64,000 nt of DNA, taken from contig JAUNVE010000004.1 of the NCBI GenBank assembly GCA_030537795.1, positions 1 through 64,000 on the forward strand, given 5' to 3'. The translations under genes and the position numbers were made by a program. Under the pieces are notes generated by a model. That model worked only from the letters and a program-made list of their open reading frames with translations, was not told the origin of the DNA and made no database searches. This stretch comes from Actinomycetaceae bacterium (GTDB taxonomy: Bacteria > Actinomycetota > Actinomycetes > Actinomycetales > Actinomycetaceae). Of the stretch, positions 52,050 to 61,712 are shown one piece after another; the stretch's first letter is position 1; each line of letters starts with the position of its first letter.

Positions 52050-53384
52050 TTATACCGCGCGCTGTTTCAATAGCGCACGACGCACCGGACGGGTAATTTC
52101 AGAGGCCGCCGCAACGGTAACCGTACCGATGGCGCATGCCCCGATCACCACTGCCAGTCCAAATAGTGACGGCTCCCCGACTTGAACGGGCAGTGCGAAT
52201 ATGGTTCCTGCGGCGAGTGCTCCTAGAAGTACAACCAGCAGCGGGGTCAGCACTTCTGTGCGTCGCACACTGTTGAGAAAGCCCTCGGAAGCGCCAGCCA
52301 GCAGGAGCGTTTCAGCGCGTCCAATACTGTCAATCGTGTACGTTACCTGATTGACAGCAGTAGAAATTGCCGCCAGCACAAAGGTGAAGCCGAGTGTAAT
52401 GAGTAGCCCCTGCCCCAGATCGTGAACAAAAATCACCTGATCCTCATCTACACCGGAGCCGTCTGCGTAAAGCCGGTTGATGGTTGGGTACAGCACGCCG
52501 ACGATAAAGGTCACAAGCCCCATGTTTCCGTATGAGCGCCACAGCGAGCGCGGATCCTCAATAATACGCCGTCCTGCGAGGAGAGCGGAGGGCGTGACGG
52601 CCAAACGCGTGACGATTCGTCCGATAATTCCGATAGTGAAGGCGCCGACAAAGTTGAGGCTAACGAAGAAAACCGCCAGGAACGATGCCCCAATACCAAC
52701 TCCCCACGCCAGATCTGCCTGGAATAGTCCCGGGGCGATTAAGAACCAGGCGATCACAATAGCGAAAGCTATGACAATGACAATCACATTGACTCTGGCG
52801 GGCCGGGACTGGCGAACCACTCCTAAAGGCGTCACTGAAACGCGGTACATGGCTAACCACGTACTCATCATGCCGAGGATAATCATGAGCAATGAAGCCC
52901 CCGCAATCATCAGCGGTCCGGCCCACATTTCCGCAACGGTTAAGTACTTGCCTTGAAAGCTGACGAGTGTCCACATCGGCATGGTCGCAGCGTACAGTGC
53001 GATACCTATAGTCACACCAATAACTGACGCGCGGGTGACTTCTATAACCGAGGCGAGTTTAGTTCGCATAGGAGACAATCCCAGCAGACGCATCACAGCA
53101 AGATCTTGGGAGCGGCGCAGCAGGCCGAGTTTGGCCGCCGCTGCTCCCATCGACAGTGCGGGCATAATAAGCAGGACGGCCGCAATATAGGCAAGAGCGA
53201 CATATACTCCGGCGGGAGCCCCCTCCAGCCCATCTTCGTGCTGACGCACCGTGAAAGCATGCACCCCTGCGATAACGGTGAGAAATAGCGTGTGGGGAAG
53301 AGCGAATGCGCAGATGGTAAGAATACATGTTGCGCGATCTCTTCCGCGGATGAGGGCGCGGGCAGCAGCCACTGTGGGATTCAT
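52050..53384 (-). CDS. FtsX-like ABC transporter permease
   Basis: 444 residues. Begins with a cytoplasmic/first-helix segment (AARALIRGRDRATCILT), then two FtsX-type units of four helices each (the RSQDLAVMRLLGLSPMRTKL cytoplasmic loop is typical). The start codon overlaps the ATPase stop by 4 bases. Such permeases pair with LolD/MacB-type ATPases in lipoprotein release, peptide-antibiotic resistance or export; the substrate is not evident. A polar C-terminus (RPVRRALLKQRAV) ends the protein. Confidence 0.83.
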   Translation of the reverse strand: MNPTVAAARALIRGRDRATCILTICAFALPHTLFLTVIAGVHAFTVRQHEDGLEGAPAGVYVALAYIAAVLLIMPALSMGAAAAKLGLLRRSQDLAVMRLLGLSPMRTKLASVIEVTRASVIGVTIGIALYAATMPMWTLVSFQGKYLTVAEMWAGPLMIAGASLLMIILGMMSTWLAMYRVSVTPLGVVRQSRPARVNVIVIVIAFAIVIAWFLIAPGLFQADLAWGVGIGASFLAVFFVSLNFVGAFTIGIIGRIVTRLAVTPSALLAGRRIIEDPRSLWRSYGNMGLVTFIVGVLYPTINRLYADGSGVDEDQVIFVHDLGQGLLITLGFTFVLAAISTAVNQVTYTIDSIGRAETLLLAGASEGFLNSVRRTEVLTPLLVVLLGALAAGTIFALPVQVGEPSLFGLAVVIGACAIGTVTVAAASEITRPVRRALLKQRAV

Positions 53385-54112
53385 TGTCGCGCTCCTTCTG
53401 TGGCTATGAGTCCATCACGCATGTGTACAGTATGCGGCAAGAATCTCGCGACGGATTGGTCGTGGGTGACCAGTACCAGGGTGGCTCCGTTTTCCGCGCA
53501 GACATGAGTTAGCAACCGCATAATTTGATGGCCGGTGGCTTGGTCGAGCGAACCGGTCGGCTCATCGGCAAAAACCACTGATGGGGCGGTGACGAGGGCG
53601 CGAGCGATGGCGACACGCTGTGCCTGACCGCCCGAAACTTGGCCGGGTCGCGTGCTGGCCAGTGCGGTGATATGCAGACGTTCGAGTATTTCTCCAGCTG
53701 CGCGTATGGCGTCTGAGCGAGTGTGTCCGGCAAGCATGAGAGGTAGCGCAATATTCTCTTCATTGGTCAGTTCCGGTAGGAGTTGTTCGTCTTGAAAAAT
53801 AAAGCCGAAGTTACTTAAACGAAAGCGGGAGATTTCAGGTTGCGACATGCGTGTCAGATCCACTCCGTTAGTTTCTATGGCTCCAGAGGTGGGCCGAATA
53901 ATGCCTGCCATGCAGTGCAACAAGGTAGTTTTTCCGCAGCCCGAGGGCCCCATTAATGCCACCTGGCATCCGGCGGGGAGCCGCAGGCTTATTCCTCGTA
54001 ACGCCGGAACTTGTTCTCTCCCGCGCGAATAGGTTTTAGTGACGGAACGCAGGATCAATCCCTGCCTATCGTGGGCATGCAGATAGGTTGTTTTGCTCGG
54101 TTGTGCTTTCAC
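53381..54112 (-). CDS. LolD/MacB-type ABC transporter ATP-binding protein
   Basis: 243 residues from GTG at 54112; a TTG at 54058 with AGG 6 bases upstream would give 225 residues, nearer the family size, so the start is open. Walker A GPSGCGKTTLLHC, signature VSGGQAQRVAIARAL, Walker B VVFADEPTGSLD. Four-base overlap with the FtsX-like permease downstream. Typical efflux-type pair. No regulator or two-component system flanks it, which makes an antibiotic-sensing role less obvious. Confidence 0.88.
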   Translation of the reverse strand: MKAQPSKTTYLHAHDRQGLILRSVTKTYSRGREQVPALRGISLRLPAGCQVALMGPSGCGKTTLLHCMAGIIRPTSGAIETNGVDLTRMSQPEISRFRLSNFGFIFQDEQLLPELTNEENIALPLMLAGHTRSDAIRAAGEILERLHITALASTRPGQVSGGQAQRVAIARALVTAPSVVFADEPTGSLDQATGHQIMRLLTHVCAENGATLVLVTHDQSVARFLPHTVHMRDGLIATEGARQ

Positions 54113-54274
54113 ACCCCTATGCTTGCAGATCAATGCATCGACGGGTATCGGGATATTCCCTGAACAAGCCCCCATCGCCCTCGACACAGATTCGGGGTGT
54201 AGCCGGGGATGCCTAACTGGTACTGTTCACGGTCCCGAGGCAACAGTCACCGCATGCGAAGCTACCCGGATCGG

Positions 54275-56425
54275 TTATTTGCCGACCGCGGTATTCATTA
54301 CCTCCGCAAAGCGCGCGATATTGCAGTTGTGCAACTGCTCCACCGTCACTTCGCGACCTTCGTTGTCACACAGCGGGAGTTTCCAATTGGGGTATTCGGT
54401 GTGGGTACCGGGGAAGTTTTGCGGTTGTACGTCGCGCACAATATCAACCAGTGATACCGCTAGTAATTTCGATGGTGTGCGCGCAATATACCGGTAGAGG
54501 GCGTCAATAATCGCCTGTTCGTCCTCGCGCATTCCTTCTTCCAGCAAACCGTATTCGATGAGTCGGTCAAGCATGGTGTCTAATTCGCGCCGGTCATGAG
54601 CCTTCACATCTTCTATATCGTCAACAATGAGGCCCAGCTCATGACGAATGGTTGTCTGCACTCCACGCAGATATCCGGCGGTTGGAGGCAAATCATGGGT
54701 ATTGACCGCCGCAAGTACGTTACGGCGGTACTGATCGGCGTGAATAGGCTGTCCTTGTGCATCGCGTTCAAACCACAGGATCGAGGTACCAAGTACACCG
54801 CGCTCATTGAGGTAATCGCGCACCCAGGGCTCTACTGTTCCGAGATCCTCACCGATAACTACGCTGCCAGCGCGTTGCGCTTCGAGAAGCAAAATCCCCA
54901 CCATTGCTTCGTGGTCGTAGTTAACATATGTGCCTCGATTCGCGGCTTCGCCCTCCGGGATCCACCACAGGCGGAATAGGCCGAGGATATGGTCAATGCG
55001 AACCGCTCCGGCATGAGATACAGCGGCTCGGATCATGGTGCGTAACGGGGCGTATCCCACGCCTGCTAGCTCACGTGGATTCCACGGTGGCTGTGACCAA
55101 TCTTGACCCAGCTGAGAGTACATGTCGGGCGGCGCTCCCACCGTCATATCGGAGGCGAACATGTGAGGTTCTGCCCACACCTCCGAACCGTGCGGATGTA
55201 CTCCTACGGCCAAGTCAGCCATCACGCCGATGCTCATGCCGGCGTTAATGGCACTGGCTTGTGCCTGCTCTAGCTGTTCACTTAATACCCACTGCATCCA
55301 CATGTGGAAACGGACGTCATCGGCATGTTCTTGGGCGAAAGCTTCCACAGCGGCGCTGGTGGCATCGCGATATTGACGAGGTAATTCCATGCCGTATTTT
55401 TCAACCAGCGCGCACCAAAGAGCGAATTTGCGAAGGCCAGCGCCGCTATCGTCGATGAAAGTGGCGAACTGCTGCTCACGGTCGGGGCTCAAACCATGGC
55501 GATAAATATGACGCAGGGCTTCCCCTTTGGCGATCCACGCCTGGTCGCGGTCAATGAGACCGGGCATATCCGTCGTTTCTTCTTTAGATAGTCGGTGGCA
55601 TTCGCGTACAAATAGTTGTGTCGCACCCGGTAGCGCGTCAAATTCGGGGATGTCCTGCGGGTAAATGTACAGCGGCTCGTTAAACTGTCGCGTCACTGGA
55701 AGATACGGGGACGGTTCAATAGGTAAAACCGGGGCAGCGCAGTGCACCGGGTTAATGAGATGAAAATCGGCTCCTAGCTTCCCAAAAGCCTCATTTAACT
55801 GCGTGAGAACACGTGTATCTCCAATGCCCCACGCCTCCCGCGAGCGCACAGAATACAGTTGCGAGGAGATTCCCCACTGTTGTGCTCGCTCATCAAGTAC
55901 CGGCGTATCCAACCGTTGCGGAACCACAATGAGATGCCCTTGGCCGCGTTCCCCGTTACCCAAACGTGCGGTAATCGTGTGATAGCCCAGCGGCAGGGTC
56001 TCATCGAGAGCGAAAGCGGCGCGTCCGCGAGGTGCGCCATCTACTATGCGCGCCGGGTCCCAGTTCTCCACCTGAGTCAGCTCTCGCGTTTCACCGTCCT
56101 CGCAGGTGACCATCACCGTGACTGATTCACCGTCGGGGACGTGGATAAAAACTTCGCGCCACACGCCCTCGCGTTGAATCGTGCAAATAGGAACAATCGT
56201 CTTCCAGCGTTCGTCCTCGGCGGCGTCGATTAAAGCAGATAGCTCTTGTTCCGAAGGTGTTTGAGATACCGCAATTCCCAGTGCCTTCAGTACGCGGATT
56301 AGGGTGGTTGGGGCAACGACTTTTTGTCGTCCATGCCAGTCCCAGTAGGTGGTTGACACACCGTGAACTTTTGCGAGCTCATGCAATAACTGGACGGCTT
56401 GAGATGGGAGTTGTGAAGGCGTCAT
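54275..56425 (-). CDS. malQ: 4-alpha-glucanotransferase (amylomaltase)
   Basis: 716 residues from ATG at 56425 (GGAG 7 bases upstream); a GTG at 56458 is in frame. GH77 family: an N-terminal extension of ~140 residues containing a carbohydrate-related beta domain, as common in actinobacterial MalQ, then the barrel with GAVRIDHILGLFRLWWIPEG (nucleophile Asp), VVIGEDLGTVEPWVRDYL (acid/base Glu) and NTHDLPPTAGY (transition-state Asp). It disproportionates maltodextrins and feeds glycogen/maltose metabolism. A lone PTS EIIB gene precedes it on the same strand (61 bases). Confidence 0.93.
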   Translation of the reverse strand: MTPSQLPSQAVQLLHELAKVHGVSTTYWDWHGRQKVVAPTTLIRVLKALGIAVSQTPSEQELSALIDAAEDERWKTIVPICTIQREGVWREVFIHVPDGESVTVMVTCEDGETRELTQVENWDPARIVDGAPRGRAAFALDETLPLGYHTITARLGNGERGQGHLIVVPQRLDTPVLDERAQQWGISSQLYSVRSREAWGIGDTRVLTQLNEAFGKLGADFHLINPVHCAAPVLPIEPSPYLPVTRQFNEPLYIYPQDIPEFDALPGATQLFVRECHRLSKEETTDMPGLIDRDQAWIAKGEALRHIYRHGLSPDREQQFATFIDDSGAGLRKFALWCALVEKYGMELPRQYRDATSAAVEAFAQEHADDVRFHMWMQWVLSEQLEQAQASAINAGMSIGVMADLAVGVHPHGSEVWAEPHMFASDMTVGAPPDMYSQLGQDWSQPPWNPRELAGVGYAPLRTMIRAAVSHAGAVRIDHILGLFRLWWIPEGEAANRGTYVNYDHEAMVGILLLEAQRAGSVVIGEDLGTVEPWVRDYLNERGVLGTSILWFERDAQGQPIHADQYRRNVLAAVNTHDLPPTAGYLRGVQTTIRHELGLIVDDIEDVKAHDRRELDTMLDRLIEYGLLEEGMREDEQAIIDALYRYIARTPSKLLAVSLVDIVRDVQPQNFPGTHTEYPNWKLPLCDNEGREVTVEQLHNCNIARFAEVMNTAVGK

Positions 56426-56486
56426 TGATTTCTCCGGCACGGATTTATGGGGTCTCACCTGATCTTAAGCTACAACGCTGCTAAAC

Positions 56487-56771
56487 TCACCCGGCAGATT
56501 TCGATTTATCCTCTTCGGTGGGACGATTCACATCCTCGGCTTCGACGATTTCGAGCATATGCGACACAATTTCGTCTGACTGCGGTCCGACTATGATTTG
56601 CACATACTGTCCAGAGCACACAACTGCTAGCGGATTGGTTGCCCGGATCGCCTCTTCATTGACCGCCAGAGGGTCGCGCACAATTGCCCGAATACGCATC
56701 ATGCACGGCTCCAACTCAATGATATTGTCTACACCGCCCAAGGCATCTACTAGATTTTGTGCCGCAGTCAC
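56487..56771 (-). CDS. Second stand-alone PTS EIIB component
   Basis: 94 residues from GTG at 56771, chosen because GGGGAGAGG precedes it and the product then begins near the EIIB start (TAAQNLVDALGGVDNI); a TTG at 56801 is the alternative. Phospho-cysteine C23 in NIIELEPCMMRIRAIVRD, then the VCSGQYVQIIVGPQSDEI half. The acidic/basic tail (VNRPTEEDKSKSAG) is unique to this copy. Not clearly paired with an EIIC. The second EIIB in the window; the two differ too much for a recent duplication. Confidence 0.85.
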   Translation of the reverse strand: MTAAQNLVDALGGVDNIIELEPCMMRIRAIVRDPLAVNEEAIRATNPLAVVCSGQYVQIIVGPQSDEIVSHMLEIVEAEDVNRPTEEDKSKSAG

Positions 56772-56920
56772 GTACCTCTCCCCACTTGCACTGTAAGCCA
56801 ACTCACATACTAATGCCTTCCTCGAGATTTGTTACCAATATGGGGATTCGACAATCCTACGTTGCACAAAAGTGCAGCCACCAGATGTGAAAACTCCAGT
56901 TTTCCTTCACAATAGAAACT

Positions 56921-57877
56921 ATGACGACACCGATCGCTGTCCCCCAACTTACCGAAGAGCCACTGGCATCGGTACTGCGGGTCCTGCAACTTGAAGAAGC
57001 CGGCGACGATAGATTCACTGCTCAATCACTTCCCCAGCTTAACCGCGTCTACGGCGGGCAGGTGATCGCCCAAGCATTATTAGCGGCGGCTGCCACCTTG
57101 GACGGCGAAGCACAGCGGCGTCCTCCCCACTCTTTCCACGCCTATTTTTTGCGTGGCGGCGATCCCTTTACAAGTTTTGATCTAAGCGTTCATCGCTCCC
57201 ACGACGGTCGTTCTTTTTCGTCTCGACAAGTGAACGCCGTTCAAGATGGTCGCGATATTTTGACGCTTCTGGCGAGTTTCCAACTCAAACAACCCGGATT
57301 AGAACATAGCAGCGTAATGCCTGATGTCCCCGCTCCGGAAACGTTAAAATCCGCCATCGAGTATTTTCGCACCATGAGCCACCCGGTTGGAAAGTTCCTC
57401 GGTCGCACCGCGGCATTCGACGTGCGGCACGTGCAAGAATCTCTGTATTCGCGAGCCTCGACACAGCGTGACCGTAATCAGCAACTGTGGATGAAACCGC
57501 GGGCATTCATCGAGGCGCCCTCCCCCACCGTCTGCCGGGCACTACTGGCATACGTAGTCGACCAAGTCATGATGGAACCGGCTTTACGTGCCCACGGATT
57601 AGCCTGGCTCACGCCGGGCCTGGCGCTTGCCAGCCTCGATCATGCCATGTGGTTTCACCGCAATTTCGACATTAATGAGTGGATGCTTTACGACCAGGAA
57701 TCGCCCTGCGCGCAGGGTTCGCGGGCAATGGGACGCGTGCGCATCTATAGCCGCGATGGCACTCTCGTTGCCGAGGCCATGCAGGAAGCGATGATTCGCC
57801 TGCCGGAAAAAGACGGCTCGTCCTCATCGACGTGGACATTCGAAAACGCGTCAGTTGCCGACGAAGTCGATCAGTGA
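56921..57877 (+). CDS. tesB: Acyl-CoA thioesterase II
   Basis: 318 residues. Double hotdog fold of the TesB family: YGGQVIAQALLAAAATL, HSFHAYFLRGGD (which ends at the first hotdog helix), FSSRQVNAVQDGRDILTLLASF, LASLDHAMWFHR (catalytic Asp) and MGRVRIYSRDGTLVAEAMQEAMIR (catalytic Gln region). It hydrolyses medium- and long-chain acyl-CoA. Ribosome site weak. The 3' end overlaps the converging aminotransferase gene by 27 bases. Confidence 0.92.
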   Translation: MTTPIAVPQLTEEPLASVLRVLQLEEAGDDRFTAQSLPQLNRVYGGQVIAQALLAAAATLDGEAQRRPPHSFHAYFLRGGDPFTSFDLSVHRSHDGRSFSSRQVNAVQDGRDILTLLASFQLKQPGLEHSSVMPDVPAPETLKSAIEYFRTMSHPVGKFLGRTAAFDVRHVQESLYSRASTQRDRNQQLWMKPRAFIEAPSPTVCRALLAYVVDQVMMEPALRAHGLAWLTPGLALASLDHAMWFHRNFDINEWMLYDQESPCAQGSRAMGRVRIYSRDGTLVAEAMQEAMIRLPEKDGSSSSTWTFENASVADEVDQ

Positions 57878-59050
57878 TTGGCAGCCGGCGCGCACATCTT
57901 CTTTTGCGCCCGCAAATGATACGCGAACATAGCGACTGCCATCGAGTTGCGGGTCAAGATCATCAGTGCCGGTACTATCGGGGGCGAAGTCGATACCTGG
58001 CGTGACCGCCACTCCTGCTTCGAGGAGCAGTTTTTCCGCCCACTTAGCTGAGTCATCAGTCAAATGCGACACGTCCGCATAGCAGTAAAATGCTCCGTCG
58101 GCGGGCGCTATGACGCGACATCCGATGGTCTCTAGGGCTTCAATAATAACCGTGCGGTTTTCGCGATACCGTTCGACGTGAGCATCGAGTTCCACCGCGG
58201 CATCCGCATCAAATGCGCGTATAGCCGCCAACTGAGACAAAGTTGGGGCGGAAAGATTGAGATTACCCAAAAGCAGCTCCACCGGGCGCACAAGCTGCGG
58301 CGGTAAAACCGCCCATCCCAGCCGCCATCCGGTCATCGAGTAGTATTTCGAAAAACTTCCCACTGCAACGTGTTGTTGAGAAAACTGTGTGACCGACGCA
58401 GTTTCTTCACCGAATGAGATGCCGTGGTAGATTTCATCCGAAATCAGCAAAGTTCCGTGCTCATCACACCAGCGGGTGATGGCGTCGAGTTCTGCAGCGG
58501 AGAGAATCGTTCCCGTGGGATTAGAGGGGCTGGCGATAATGAGACCAGCCGGCGCTCCCTGCGCCTCAGTCAGTGCATCAAGCTGATCGACCGTCGGCTG
58601 CCATCTGGTATCGGGGCCGCAATCAATCGATTGCACAACACATCCAAGGGCTCCCAAGGTGTTGCGGTAGGCAGGGTAGCCCGGTCGAGTCATCGCCACG
58701 GTATCTCCGGCTTCAAATGCCGCCAGAAAAATGGCGGTAAAGGCAGCTGAGGATCCGGTGGTGAGCACAATCGAATCCGGGTCAACATCGGTTCCGTAAA
58801 CGTCGCGGTAATGCTCGCTGATGCGCTGCCGTAACGGCGGAATACCATTGGCGTCGGTATAACCGATTTGGTGTTGATCAAGAGCGGCGTGAGCTGCCTC
58901 CCGCACTGGGCTGGGAGCCGGAGTTGACGGCTGACCCAGGCATAGCGAATACACCGTGCGCCCCTGAGCGGCCACCTCGTTACCACGTTTAAGAATCTCC
59001 ATGGCACGGAACGGTTCCACGGCTCCGCGCTGCGAAATACGTTCCACCAC
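57851..59050 (-). CDS. Class I/II aminotransferase
   Basis: 399 residues starting with GTG at 59050 just 2 bases after the ettA stop, with AGAGGGA placed in the ettA tail; the two are one operon. Fold type I PLP enzyme: TGSSAAFTAIFLAAFE, SPSNPTGTILSA, PLP-lysine in VGSFSKYYSMTGWRLGWA. The family around this sequence includes aspartate and alanine aminotransferases of the Iγ subgroup; the exact amino acid is not clear. The C-terminal Arg in YVRVSFAG should hold the substrate carboxylate. Confidence 0.88.
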   Translation of the reverse strand: MVERISQRGAVEPFRAMEILKRGNEVAAQGRTVYSLCLGQPSTPAPSPVREAAHAALDQHQIGYTDANGIPPLRQRISEHYRDVYGTDVDPDSIVLTTGSSAAFTAIFLAAFEAGDTVAMTRPGYPAYRNTLGALGCVVQSIDCGPDTRWQPTVDQLDALTEAQGAPAGLIIASPSNPTGTILSAAELDAITRWCDEHGTLLISDEIYHGISFGEETASVTQFSQQHVAVGSFSKYYSMTGWRLGWAVLPPQLVRPVELLLGNLNLSAPTLSQLAAIRAFDADAAVELDAHVERYRENRTVIIEALETIGCRVIAPADGAFYCYADVSHLTDDSAKWAEKLLLEAGVAVTPGIDFAPDSTGTDDLDPQLDGSRYVRVSFAGAKEDVRAGCQSLIDFVGN

Positions 59051-59052
59051 AG

Positions 59053-60735
59053 TTAGTCCCTCTTAAGTCGACGGTGAGTCACGCGGTGAGGGCGCGCCGC
59101 CTCGGCGCCCAGGCGCTCAACTTTATTCTTTTCATAGGCGTCGAAGTTACCTTCAAACCAGTACCAGTTCGCGGGATTGTCCTCGGTGCCTTCCCACGCC
59201 AAAATATGGGTGGCGACGCGGTCGAGGAACCAACGGTCGTGCGTAGTGACAACCGCACATCCGGGGAACTCTAACAACGCATTCTCCAACGACCCGAGTG
59301 TTTCAACATCGAGGTCGTTCGTGGGCTCGTCGAGAAGCAGCAGGTTGCCTCCCTGTTTGAGGGTAAGCGCCAGATTCAAGCGGTTGCGTTCACCACCGGA
59401 GAGAACTCCGGCTGGTTTCTGCTGATCGGCACCCTTGAAGCCAAAGGCTGATACATAGGCGCGAGAAGGCATTTCGACATTGCCCACTTCAATGAAATCT
59501 AAACCATCCGAGACGACCTCCCACAGTGTCTTATCGGGATCAATACCGGCTCGGGTTTGATCAACGTAGGAGATTTTCACAGTCTCACCGATTTTTAAGT
59601 CACCCTCGTCGAGCGGCTCGAGGCCCACGATCGTCTTGAATAGGGTGGTTTTGCCTACTCCATTAGGGCCGATGACACCAACGATGCCGTTGCGCGGTAG
59701 CGAGAATGAAAGGCCGTCAATCAACGTGCGGTCGCCGAATCCCTTTTTGAGATTCGAAGCCTCAATAACGACCGATCCCAAGCGGGGCCCCGGCGGGATC
59801 TGAATTTCTTCAAAGTCAAGCTTACGGGTGCGTTCGGCCTCCGCCGCCATCTCTTCATAGCGCGCCAGGCGAGCCTTTGACTTCGCCTGCCGTCCCTTGG
59901 CGCTTTGGCGAACCCATTCAAGTTCGTCCTTTAAGCGTTTGGCGAGCTTGGCATCCTTCTTCCCCTGAATCTTCAAGCGTTCGCGCTTCTTTTCCAGGTA
60001 GGTCGTGTAGTTCCCCTCATAGGGATACAAACGGCCACGATCGACTTCCGCAATCCATTCGGCAACGTGATCGAGAAAATAACGATCGTGCGTAACTGCG
60101 ATAACGGCGCCTGGATATTTCGCCAGGTGCTGCTCAAGCCAGAGAACAGATTCAGCATCAAGGTGGTTTGTTGGTTCGTCGAGTAGGAGCAGATCAGGCT
60201 GTTCCAGGAGTAGTCGACATAGTGCCACGCGACGACGCTCACCTCCCGACAGCACCTTGACGTCGGCATCCGCCGGTGGGCATCGCAGCGCATCCATGGC
60301 CTGCTCTAGTTGCGAGTCCAACTCCCAGCCATCGGCCGCATCAATCTCGGACTGTAGCTGACCCATTTCTTCCATCAGCGCATCGAAATCCGCATCAGGA
60401 TCCGCCATCTGCGCAGATACCTCATTGAAGCGGTTGAGTTTATCTACCATGTCTTTAACGCCCAACTGGACGTTCTCGAGTACGGTTTTATCCTCATCTA
60501 ACGGCGGCTCCTGCTGCAATATCCCCACCGAATAGCCGGGCGTCAGTCGCGCCTCACCATTCGACGGCTCGTCAAGGCCGGCCATAATCTTGAGAATCGA
60601 CGACTTACCCGCTCCATTAGGACCGACCATGCCGATCTTCGCACCGGGCAAAAACGCCATTGTCACATCGTCGAGAATGAGCTTGTCGCCGTGCTTCTTG
60701 CGCGCACGGACCATTGAGTAAATATATTCAGCCAC
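59053..60735 (-). CDS. ettA: Energy-dependent translational throttle protein EttA
   Basis: 560 residues from GTG (AAAGG 6 bases upstream). ABC-F protein: two ATPase domains with Walker A GPNGAGKSS and GPNGVGKTT, signatures LSGGERRR and LSGGERNR, the inter-domain basic linker (EWVRQSAKGRQAKSKARLARYEEM), and the arm region typical of EttA. No transmembrane part. EttA binds the ribosomal E site and gates the first elongation step by ATP/ADP ratio. Length matches the family. Co-transcribed with the aminotransferase. Confidence 0.95.
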   Translation of the reverse strand: MAEYIYSMVRARKKHGDKLILDDVTMAFLPGAKIGMVGPNGAGKSSILKIMAGLDEPSNGEARLTPGYSVGILQQEPPLDEDKTVLENVQLGVKDMVDKLNRFNEVSAQMADPDADFDALMEEMGQLQSEIDAADGWELDSQLEQAMDALRCPPADADVKVLSGGERRRVALCRLLLEQPDLLLLDEPTNHLDAESVLWLEQHLAKYPGAVIAVTHDRYFLDHVAEWIAEVDRGRLYPYEGNYTTYLEKKRERLKIQGKKDAKLAKRLKDELEWVRQSAKGRQAKSKARLARYEEMAAEAERTRKLDFEEIQIPPGPRLGSVVIEASNLKKGFGDRTLIDGLSFSLPRNGIVGVIGPNGVGKTTLFKTIVGLEPLDEGDLKIGETVKISYVDQTRAGIDPDKTLWEVVSDGLDFIEVGNVEMPSRAYVSAFGFKGADQQKPAGVLSGGERNRLNLALTLKQGGNLLLLDEPTNDLDVETLGSLENALLEFPGCAVVTTHDRWFLDRVATHILAWEGTEDNPANWYWFEGNFDAYEKNKVERLGAEAARPHRVTHRRLKRD

Positions 60736-60911
60736 TGCTTACCTTTAACCTGGTTGAGCGATATCTTTCCAGTTTCCTAGCCAGTGTACGCAACAACTGC
60801 TCTCCAGCGCGAACGACGACCAATCATCGCATGCTATCGCTTCTCCGGTCTGGCGCATTGCGCCGGTAAATCGCTCATACCAGGCCCCCCACCCCGGCGG
60901 TACTCATCCGC

Positions 60912-61562
60912 TTAGAAAGGCGGCGCCTTTACATCCTCTGACTCCTCTCGTGCCGGCGCACTGGAGGATGTCCGATTGGTAGCTGCCGTGGCTTCTGCCG
61001 ACATCTGAGAGGATTTTTGCTCAAGGTTTCGCGGCGTTGCTTCTCCTTGCACAGGTTGATCCGATGCATCCACTTGTCCGGTAGCCTGCTCATATCCATC
61101 ATTCGTCAGCTTGTGATACCGAGCCGTACCGTAGGTCAAATCATGTCCCGCACTGGTGGCTATGATGGAAACCTCGGTGCCGCGTTGCCCCGTCTCTTTA
61201 TTTTCCCACTGATTGACATCCAACCGTCCGGTCACCAAAACTGGCTGCCCTTTCAAAATTGAATGAGCAATATTTTCAGCTAGGTTGTTCCAGGCTTTCA
61301 CGGTATACCAGGTTGTTGCCACGTCATGCCATACGCCGGCATCATCCCTGCCGCGCTGGGTCACTGCCATGCGGAAACGACACACTCGCGCTCCCGACGG
61401 TAAGAATGTCAGATCGGGAGCGGTACCGGCTCTACCACGCAGAGTCAGCGCCGGAGCTCCGCCGCCATAGGTACGAATTTTTCCCTGCACCGGCAATTTA
61501 ACGGTGCTAGTTGCTTCTGCTTCGGCGGCGGTAGCCGCATCCCACGCTGTTGTCGTTGACAT
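60912..61562 (-). CDS. ssb: Single-stranded DNA-binding protein, variant with long N-terminal and linker
   Basis: 216 residues, GAGGAG before ATG. An OB fold spans ~35-145: RAGTAPDLTFLPSGARVCRFRMAVTQR, WHDVATTWYTVKAWNNLAENIAHSI, KGQPVLVTGRLDVNQW. A 30-residue N-terminal extension precedes it. A long Ser/Ala/Glu-rich linker ends in EDVKAPPF, a shortened form of the acidic tip DDIPF by which SSB recruits repair partners. This is not the rpsF-linked main SSB of actinobacteria by context; it may be a second paralogue. Confidence 0.88.
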   Translation of the reverse strand: MSTTTAWDAATAAEAEATSTVKLPVQGKIRTYGGGAPALTLRGRAGTAPDLTFLPSGARVCRFRMAVTQRGRDDAGVWHDVATTWYTVKAWNNLAENIAHSILKGQPVLVTGRLDVNQWENKETGQRGTEVSIIATSAGHDLTYGTARYHKLTNDGYEQATGQVDASDQPVQGEATPRNLEQKSSQMSAEATAATNRTSSSAPAREESEDVKAPPF

Positions 61563-61712
61563 ATGTGCTCCTCAGTTCATAAACGACTTGGACACACATC
61601 AGCTTTTCTCCTGTGCACACAGTAGTCGAGCCTCGTCAATCGCGTTGTGGATAAACTGAATTTCCAGACCCTGTGGAAATCAAGGCGCAACCGTCTTACC
61701 GGTCGCCAATTT

